From: Muribaculaceae bacterium | GTDB lineage: Bacteria; Bacteroidota; Bacteroidia; Bacteroidales; Muribaculaceae | Assembly (NCBI GenBank): GCA_029057255.1 | Contig: JAICZO010000015.1 | Location: 1-20,669, forward strand | Direction of reading: 5' to 3' | Length of the DNA: 20,669 nt | Part shown: positions 16,158-20,669 of the stretch, one piece after another | How positions within the stretch are numbered: position 1 is the stretch's first letter | Layout of the letters: every line of letters begins with the position of its first letter | The notes under the pieces: generated by a model | Databases searched by the model: none | Seen by the model: the letters and a program-made list of their open reading frames with translations, nothing else | What the model was told of the DNA's origin: nothing | Made by a program: the position numbers and the translations under genes

Positions 16158-18542
16158 TCAGTCGAAAGCGCCGCTGATGGCTTCGTCGAAGGTCTCTTCC
16201 TCGTCGGCCGGCGGCAGTTCGCTGTGGCACAGGTCGACGCCCTGCGGGAAGTGGAAGACGGCGCTCTGTGTGTATGGCAGTTTGGGGTCGGCATAAACCT
16301 TCGATATGAACTTGCCGTAGATAGGCAGCGCCATTGCCGCGCCCTGTCCCTGGGCCATGTTGTTGAAGTGGATGTAGCGCTCCTCTCCGCCTACCCATGT
16401 ACCTGACACGAGGTCGGGGGTGAAGCTCATGAACCAGCCGTCGGCGTTGTCGTTGGTTGTTCCGGTCTTGCCGCCTGTCTGTGCCGTGATGTTGTAGGGC
16501 GGGCGGCGCAGACGGTTGCCGGTACCGCTGTCGACGACGTTGAGCAGCAGCGAGAGTATGCGCCAGTAGCCTTTCTGTGTGATTACTTCGGTCTGCGAGG
16601 GCGAGAAGTCGCTGATTATATTACCGTTGGCGTCTGCTATGGCGGTGACGAACACGGGGTCGGACTTCATGCCCTTGTTGGCGAAGGCGCTGTAGGCCGT
16701 CACCATCTCCTTGACCGACACTTCGGCCGGGCCGAGGCAGAGCGATTTTACTGCCGGCAGCTGATTGGTGATGCCGTAGGAGTGCATGCGCTTGACAAGC
16801 TCGGCGGGGCTTAGGCGGTCCATGATGCGGGCCGAAATCCAGTTGTTGGAGTTTGTGAGCGCCCATCGCAGGTCGACCATCTCGCCTATGCGTGCCTTGC
16901 CGGCGTTGCGGGGCTGCCATATGCGGCCGTTCTCGTCGTAGAGCGTCGGCTGCTCGTTGAGAAGGGTGGTGCAGGGGGTGAAGTCGTCGGTCTCGAGGGC
17001 ATAGGTGTAGAGGAAGGGCTTGATTGTCGAGCCTATCTGACGACGTCCGGTCGACACCATGTCGTACTGGAAGAAGCGGAAGTCGGGGCCGCCGACGTAT
17101 GCTTTGACGAAACCTGTTGTGGGGTCCATCGACATGAAGCCCGTGCGCAGGAACGACTTGGTGTAGAGCAGCGAGTCGCGCGGTGTCATCACCGTGTCGA
17201 CAGGTCCGTCGTAGCTGAAGACTGTCATCTCGACCGGCACGTTGAATTCACGCTCCAGCTCCTCGGCCGAGAGTCCGCGGAGTCTGGCCACTCGGCCGCG
17301 CTCGCTCTGCTTCATTGCGTTGGCGATGAGGGTGCGGCGCATGGCGTCGGAGAGCTCGCCGCGGTTGGAGGTGTAGGGTGCTGCCGACGAGCCTTTCTTC
17401 TCGCGGAAGAACTGCTTCTGAAGGGTCTTCATGTGGTCGTGGACGGCTTCCTCGGCGTACCGCTGCATGCGGGCGTCGATGGTGGTGTATATTTTCAGAC
17501 CGTCGTTGTAGATGTCGTATTTGGTTCCGTCGGGCTTGCGTGTCTTCTCAATCCAGCCGTAGAGGGGGTTGGTGTGCCATGCTATCGAGTCGTCGGTGTA
17601 GCGCTGGCCGTCCCACGACGGGTAGTTCTTGCGCTCGGGTCGCTTTGCGGTGAGCATGCGTCGCAGCTCCTCGCGGAAGTAAGGGGCAAGGCCGTCCTTG
17701 TGGTCGACGCGCTGGAAGTTGAGGGTGAGAGGCTCGGCCTTGAGCTTCTCGAGTTCCTCGCGGGTGAGCATATCGGCCTTGAACATCTGTTCGAGCACGA
17801 CGTTGCGGCGGTCGCGTGTGCGCTCGGGCTTGCGGACAGGGTTGAAGTACGAGGGATTCTTCACCATGCCCACGAGCGTTGCGGCCTCGAGGACTGTGAG
17901 GTCGGCGGCGTCCTTGTTGAAGTATACCTTTGCGGCGCTCTTGATGCCGACTGCGTTGTAGAGGAAGTCGAACTGGTTGAGATACATCTTCAGAATCTCT
18001 TCCTTCGAGTAGAAACGCTCGAGCTTGATGGCGATCATCCACTCGATGGGCTTCTGTACGGCACGTGCGAGCAGGCCGCTCGACGGGGGAGTGTATAGCT
18101 GCTTGGCGAGCTGCTGGGTTATTGTCGAGCCTCCGCCGGCGTTCTTGTTCTGCAGCAGCACGGTCTTGACCACGGCGCGTGCTATGGCCTTGACGTCGAT
18201 GCCCGAGTGGTCGGCGAAGCGCGCGTCCTCGGTGGCGATGAGGGCGTCGACGACAGCGGGCGATATTTCGTCGAAGTCGGCATACACGCGGTTGCCGGTG
18301 TTGCGGAAGTATCGTCCCATCTCCTCGCCGTCGGACGTGTAGATTATCGTGGCGAATTTATCCTGAGGATTTTTGAGCTCCTCGATAGGCGGCATGTATC
18401 CGATGACGCCGTTGTATACCATTATGAAGAATCCTGCGACGAACACCACAAAGGCGGCGAAGGCGATCCATAGCACCTTGATGGCTATCGACACGCTACG
18501 CTTGCGGGGTGTCTTGCTGTTCTGACTTGTTTTTGTTGCCAT
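16158..18542 (-). CDS. mrcA: Bifunctional penicillin-binding protein 1A
   Basis: Peptidoglycan synthase of 794 residues with one membrane anchor (about 18-42) after a basic cytoplasmic tail. The GT51 transglycosylase domain carries the catalytic glutamate Glu105 (ATEDARFADHSGID) and GGGSTITQQLAKQLY (136-150). The transpeptidase domain has Ser505 and Lys508 (GSTIKPF), SNN (565-567) and KTGTT (692-696). An acidic C-terminal tail ends the protein. The frame stays open for 28 more codons upstream, but that part contains both promoter boxes, so the ATG at 18540-18542 is chosen. It is the first gene of a run with speA and truA, driven by a near-perfect promoter that interleaves with that of tRNA-Leu. 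Confidence 0.95.
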   Translation of the reverse strand: MATKTSQNSKTPRKRSVSIAIKVLWIAFAAFVVFVAGFFIMVYNGVIGYMPPIEELKNPQDKFATIIYTSDGEEMGRYFRNTGNRVYADFDEISPAVVDALIATEDARFADHSGIDVKAIARAVVKTVLLQNKNAGGGSTITQQLAKQLYTPPSSGLLARAVQKPIEWMIAIKLERFYSKEEILKMYLNQFDFLYNAVGIKSAAKVYFNKDAADLTVLEAATLVGMVKNPSYFNPVRKPERTRDRRNVVLEQMFKADMLTREELEKLKAEPLTLNFQRVDHKDGLAPYFREELRRMLTAKRPERKNYPSWDGQRYTDDSIAWHTNPLYGWIEKTRKPDGTKYDIYNDGLKIYTTIDARMQRYAEEAVHDHMKTLQKQFFREKKGSSAAPYTSNRGELSDAMRRTLIANAMKQSERGRVARLRGLSAEELEREFNVPVEMTVFSYDGPVDTVMTPRDSLLYTKSFLRTGFMSMDPTTGFVKAYVGGPDFRFFQYDMVSTGRRQIGSTIKPFLYTYALETDDFTPCTTLLNEQPTLYDENGRIWQPRNAGKARIGEMVDLRWALTNSNNWISARIMDRLSPAELVKRMHSYGITNQLPAVKSLCLGPAEVSVKEMVTAYSAFANKGMKSDPVFVTAIADANGNIISDFSPSQTEVITQKGYWRILSLLLNVVDSGTGNRLRRPPYNITAQTGGKTGTTNDNADGWFMSFTPDLVSGTWVGGEERYIHFNNMAQGQGAAMALPIYGKFISKVYADPKLPYTQSAVFHFPQGVDLCHSELPPADEEETFDEAISGAFD

Positions 18543-18572
18543 TGTCACTAAAAAATATTCCAAGAGAGAATA

Positions 18573-18604
18573 CAAAATTAGACATTTTTTGTCGTTCCAA
18601 CAAA
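18573..18604 (-). promoter_or_regulatory. Promoter of PBP1A-speA-truA
   Basis: On the minus strand, TTTG (plus positions 18601-18604) is separated by 20 bases from TAATTTTG (18573-18580), both perfect matches to the Bacteroidetes -33 and -7 consensus. Transcription would start roughly 20-25 bases before the chosen PBP1A ATG. The core overlaps the divergent tRNA-Leu promoter. Confidence 0.8.
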
Positions 18605-18618
18605 AATGATTAAATTTG
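18588..18618 (+). promoter_or_regulatory. Promoter of tRNA-Leu
   Basis: TTTG at 18588-18591 and TAAATTTG at 18611-18618, with a 19-base spacer, match the Bacteroidetes consensus perfectly. The -7 box runs into the dyad TTTGCACCGCAAAA (18615-18628). The tRNA begins at 18634, leaving a very short leader. The element interleaves with the PBP1A promoter on the other strand. Confidence 0.8.
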
Positions 18619-18633
18619 CACCGCAAAACACCC

Positions 18634-18716
18634 GCCCGAATGGTGGAATGGTAGACACGAGGGACTTAAAATCCCTTGGCCATTAGGCTGTGTGGGTTCG
18701 AGTCCCACTTCGGGTA
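18634..18716 (+). tRNA. tRNA-Leu (anticodon UAA)
   Basis: An 83-nt class II tRNA. The acceptor arm pairs GCCCGAA with TTCGGGT (first pair G-U), followed by discriminator A at 18716. The anticodon loop is CTTAAAA, with anticodon TAA at 18667-18669, between AGGGA and TCCCT. A long variable arm follows, then a T-arm of GTGGG and CCCAC around TTCGAGT. The 3' CCA is not encoded (CGA follows), so it must be added by a nucleotidyltransferase. It reads UUA and, by wobble, UUG codons, which are rare in these GC-rich genes. Confidence 0.95.
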
Positions 18717-18729
18717 CGAGTTTTTTGAC

Positions 18730-18770
18730 AGTGCATGCACGCATATCTGTGTCGCATGCACTTTTTTCTT
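18730..18770 (+). terminator. Rho-independent terminator after tRNA-Leu
   Basis: AGTGCATGC (18730-18738) and GCATGCACT (18754-18762) form a perfect 9-bp stem with a 15-nt loop, followed by TTTTTCTT. An extra T6 run lies just before the stem, right after the tRNA. It should end tRNA transcription and separate it from the gene at 18815. Confidence 0.85.
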
Positions 18771-18814
18771 ACAACCGACAGTTTCTGAATAATTCTTAAA
18801 AAAACAAGTAGACC

Positions 18815-19075
18815 ATGAACTTCGAGTACATCCCCAAAGGCACATGCTCGCGCCGTATCAACTTCGAAATCGACGAGAGCGGTTGCCTGCGCAATGTATG
18901 TTTCACCGGGGGCTGCCCCGGCAATACCGTAGGCGTGGCCTCGCTCGCCGAGGGCCGCGACGCCCGTCAGGTGGCATGCGCCCTCAAGGGCACTCCCTGC
19001 CGCGACAAAGGCACCTCCTGCCCCGACCAGCTCGCCAAGGCCATCGAGGAGGCTCTCGCAACAGCCAATGCCTGA
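18815..19075 (+). CDS. TSCPD-domain small cysteine-rich protein (TIGR03905-like)
   Basis: An 86-residue protein with seven cysteines (11, 24, 29, 34, 55, 62, 69). It contains GTSCPDQLAKAIEEAL, the TSCPD signature (67-71) also found at the C terminus of some ribonucleotide reductases and in small stand-alone proteins of anaerobes. The cysteine spacing, including CxxxxC and CFTGGC, suggests metal or Fe-S binding, but no activity is established. The ATG follows an A-rich leader; no promoter consensus was found between the terminator and this start. It overlaps the following acetyltransferase gene by 8 bp, so the two are probably translated together. Confidence 0.88.
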   Translation: MNFEYIPKGTCSRRINFEIDESGCLRNVCFTGGCPGNTVGVASLAEGRDARQVACALKGTPCRDKGTSCPDQLAKAIEEALATANA

Positions 19076-19580
19076 CAGTATGGCCAATACTGACTTTGCC
19101 TCACAGGCGCGCCGCCTCTACATGGAGTCTTTTCCGCCGGAAGAGCGGCGTCCCTGGGAGGGTATTGTGAATCCGGAGTCGGACTACGGCCCCGACCTCT
19201 GCCACCTCACTGACGGCGAGAGCTATGCCGGCTTCATGACGCTGTGGGACTTCGGCACCTTCCGCTATCTGGAGCACTTCGCCACGATGCCCGAGCTGCG
19301 CGGCCGCGGCATCGGATGTATGTGGATGAAGAAGCTCATCGAATCGTCGTCGTCGCCTGTGGTGCTCGAGGTGGAGCGCCCCGGCGACAATGACATGGCC
19401 GAACGCCGCATAGGCTTCTACCGCCGCTGCGGCATGTATCTGCTCGACTACGACTACATCCAGCCTCCTTACGCCCCGGGCCTCCCCGAGGTGCCGCTGC
19501 TGCTGATGTCGTCCGACCCTGCGCTCGACCCCGCAGCCGTGGCCGCGACCCTGCACCGCGAGGTCTACGGCCGCCGCTAA
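19068..19580 (+). CDS. GNAT-family N-acetyltransferase
   Basis: A 170-residue acetyl-CoA-dependent acetyltransferase of unknown substrate. The CoA pyrophosphate-binding signature is seen in ELRGRGIGCMWMKKLIE (Arg78 to Gly83), preceded by the beta strand YLEHFATMPE. FYRRCGM further on is the typical helix and turn before the last strands. There are two possible starts: ATG 19068, overlapping the upstream gene by 8 bp, and ATG 19080, in the same frame. The overlap favours coupled translation from either. No signal peptide is present, so it is cytoplasmic. Confidence 0.88.
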   Translation: MPDSMANTDFASQARRLYMESFPPEERRPWEGIVNPESDYGPDLCHLTDGESYAGFMTLWDFGTFRYLEHFATMPELRGRGIGCMWMKKLIESSSSPVVLEVERPGDNDMAERRIGFYRRCGMYLLDYDYIQPPYAPGLPEVPLLLMSSDPALDPAAVAATLHREVYGRR

Positions 19581-19601
19581 GCTGAACCTGAGGCCTGCCG
19601 T

Positions 19602-19636
19602 GTGTGTTTAGTAGTTACATTGACAACTAAACACAC
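19602..19636 (+). promoter_or_regulatory. 11-bp hairpin just before the thioredoxin gene
   Basis: GTGTGTTTAGT (19602-19612) and ACTAAACACAC (19626-19636) pair perfectly around a 13-nt loop. The structure ends 7 bases before the start codon at 19644, so in mRNA it would sit within the ribosome-binding zone and could limit or regulate translation. There is no T-run, so it is not a standard terminator of the acetyltransferase gene. Confidence 0.6.
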
Positions 19637-19643
19637 TACCGCT

Positions 19644-19943
19644 ATGAATGAATATGAAGCCCTGACAACGAGCGCACAGCTTGTATTGATTGAGTTCTAC
19701 GCCACATGGTGCGGCCACTGCAGGAACATGATGCCTGTCGTGGCAGAGATACGAGAGCTTCTCGGCGACACTGTGCCAATCTATCAGATCGACATTGACG
19801 AGAACGGTTATGCCGCCGAGCAGGCAGGCGTGACAAGTACCCCTACATTTATCATCTACCGCGGCGGCGTGCCCGTATGGCAGTACAGCGGCGAAATCGA
19901 CGGTAACGTGCTGCTGCAGAAGTTGCAGGCATTCATGAGCTGA
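19644..19943 (+). CDS. Thioredoxin-like protein with CGHC active site
   Basis: A 99-residue single thioredoxin fold. The active site is WCGHC (22-26) rather than the WCGPC of canonical thioredoxin, and cis-Pro67 is in TSTPTF. CGHC is the motif of eukaryotic protein disulfide isomerase and is usually less reducing. No signal peptide or lipobox exists from this start. The frame stays open 14 codons upstream, but that part is not a signal sequence and lies in the hairpin. The gene ends 5 bp before the VKOR-family gene, so the two are very probably an operon. In VKOR systems a thioredoxin-fold partner passes oxidising equivalents to substrates. A role in general reduction is the alternative. Confidence 0.93.
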   Translation: MNEYEALTTSAQLVLIEFYATWCGHCRNMMPVVAEIRELLGDTVPIYQIDIDENGYAAEQAGVTSTPTFIIYRGGVPVWQYSGEIDGNVLLQKLQAFMS

Positions 19944-19948
19944 CAGCT

Positions 19949-20587
19949 ATGGCTACGCAACGACGGCACACCATCTCCGAGGCCGGAAGCCGTGCCAGGC
20001 GGCCGGTGTTCGTGGCCTCGCTCGTCTTCATTTTCCTGTATCTGTTTATTGCCAACGGGATATGCCGGCATTTCACCACCGTCATGCTGACACTCGTCGA
20101 CCTTGCCGGCATCTACGTGACCTACCACCTCGTGCTCAAGTCGCTCAATATCCACAGCAAGGCCGCCGACAGCATCTGCGGCATCGTTGACCGCAGCGGC
20201 TGCCACAAGGTGCTGAACACGCCTGCCTCGAAGTTCTTCGGTATCTTCGGGTGGAGCGAGCTGGGGCTCAGCTACTTCACGGTGAGCCTTGTCATGCTGC
20301 TTGTCTTCCCGCAGTATACGGGCTATCTCGCCCTTATCAATGCCTGCTGCTGCCTGTTCTCGTTCTGGAGCATATGGTATCAGAAGTACCGGGCGAAGGC
20401 ATGGTGCACGCTGTGCCTGCTCACACAGGCATGTCTGTGGCTCTCGTTTGCCTTTTATGTGTTCGGCGGCTGGCTCGGCTCGGCGTTCCCGCTTGGCATA
20501 CAGTTTTTCATCCTCTGCGCCTCGTATGTGGTCGCCCTGCTGGGTCTTAATGCCATCATGCCTGCGCTTGACAAATCCGACAGCTGA
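19949..20587 (+). CDS. VKOR-family membrane thiol oxidoreductase
   Basis: A 212-residue membrane protein of the vitamin K epoxide reductase family, which oxidises a thioredoxin-fold partner and passes electrons to quinone. The loop cysteine pair is Cys77 and Cys85 (CGIVDRSGC), followed by the family block VLNTPASKFFGIFGWSELG. The active-site CxxC is Cys153 and Cys156 in WCTLC. Likely membrane segments are 19-38, 44-63, 104-120, 124-144, 153-173 and 182-205. The first (19-38) is extra compared with a minimal VKOR. Basic residues gather at the N terminus (RRH, RARR) and in the two cysteine-bearing loops (Lys64, 71, 87, 95 with Arg82; Lys146, Arg148, Lys150), while the other loops carry little charge. 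By the positive-inside rule the catalytic cysteines may therefore face the cytoplasm. It is not fused to a C39 or DsbA domain as in many Bacteroidetes relatives. Confidence 0.9.
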   Translation: MATQRRHTISEAGSRARRPVFVASLVFIFLYLFIANGICRHFTTVMLTLVDLAGIYVTYHLVLKSLNIHSKAADSICGIVDRSGCHKVLNTPASKFFGIFGWSELGLSYFTVSLVMLLVFPQYTGYLALINACCCLFSFWSIWYQKYRAKAWCTLCLLTQACLWLSFAFYVFGGWLGSAFPLGIQFFILCASYVVALLGLNAIMPALDKSDS

Positions 20588-20592
20588 TGAGA

Positions 20593-20668
20593 AAGACCCC
20601 GTTCCCCAATATTTGTTAACGCTGGGGTCGCATATCTCTGAGTGATTTTTGTCTTGTGATGAAGGAGC
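20593..20668 (-). repeat. 76-bp terminal repeat, inverted copy of 1-76
   Basis: This is the reverse complement of bases 1-76, beginning 5 bp after the VKOR stop codon. One further base (20669) lies beyond the match. In this orientation GACCCC and GGGGTC could form a hairpin after the VKOR gene, but no T-run follows directly. A reading frame from the ATG at 20587 ends after ten codons inside the repeat and is not a credible gene. Confidence 0.9.
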
Positions 20669-20669
20669 G

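Noticed and set aside
18543..18626. 28-codon N-terminal extension of PBP1A
   Set aside because: It spans both boxes of the promoter, and the shorter form starts with a normal basic cytoplasmic tail before the membrane anchor.
19602..19643. 14-codon N-terminal extension of the thioredoxin as a possible export signal
   Set aside because: The stretch has threonines and a lysine but no hydrophobic core, and its DNA is the hairpin stem. The thioredoxin fold begins just after the ATG at 19644.
20587..20619. Ten-codon frame overlapping the VKOR stop and entering the terminal repeat
   Set aside because: It is too short, stops inside the repeat, and has no supporting motif.
1..20669. Composite transposon bounded by terminal inverted repeats
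   Set aside because: There is no transposase, integrase or target duplication, the cargo is core housekeeping genes, and the repeats fit an assembly break better.

Overview
The window reads as a piece of a Bacteroidales chromosome, probably from a GC-rich gut lineage such as Muribaculaceae. The order is well supported and the family is a guess. The reasons are Bacteroidetes-type promoters (-33 TTTG, -7 TAnnTTTG), A-rich leaders without strong Shine-Dalgarno sites, a secreted nuclease ending in a type IX secretion-like C-terminal domain, a RecQ with an extra C-terminal helix-turn-helix, and Bacteroidales-style TSCPD and VKOR proteins. Coding density is high, and no phage, insertion sequence, CRISPR array or rRNA is visible.

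Layout. (1) 1-76 and 20593-20668 are the same 76 bp in inverted orientation, most likely an assembly breakpoint at a genomic repeat. (2) 289-4831 (+): secreted multidomain endonuclease I, then RecQ helicase 4 bp later. (3) 10083-4796 (-): an operon-like run of DNA polymerase III gamma/tau (dnaX), a 126-residue unknown, a lipoprotein cyclophilin, an M16 zinc peptidase and an alpha/beta hydrolase. Its last gene overlaps the 3' end of recQ. (4) 10362-13466 (+): acpP, fabF, mtnN and an AlbA_2-domain protein. The acpP-fabF gap holds several hairpins and a 28-nt alternating pyrimidine-purine tract. (5) 18542-13463 (-): PBP1A-type peptidoglycan synthase, arginine decarboxylase (speA) and truA. truA meets the AlbA_2 gene tail to tail with a 4-bp overlap. 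(6) 18634-20587 (+): tRNA-Leu(UAA) from a promoter interleaved with that of PBP1A, a terminator, a TSCPD protein, a GNAT acetyltransferase, a thioredoxin-like protein and a stand-alone VKOR-family membrane protein.

Most of this is housekeeping: replication and repair, fatty-acid synthesis, SAM by-product recycling, cell wall, polyamine precursor and tRNA modification. The best candidate for something unusual is the final thioredoxin-VKOR pair. The thioredoxin has a CGHC active site and no export signal. The charge pattern of the VKOR protein suggests that its catalytic cysteines face the cytoplasm, so the pair could be a cytosolic disulfide-forming system. Other points worth checking are the acpP-fabF spacer, the interleaved divergent promoters, a dyad shared at two transcription start regions, and the terminal repeats.
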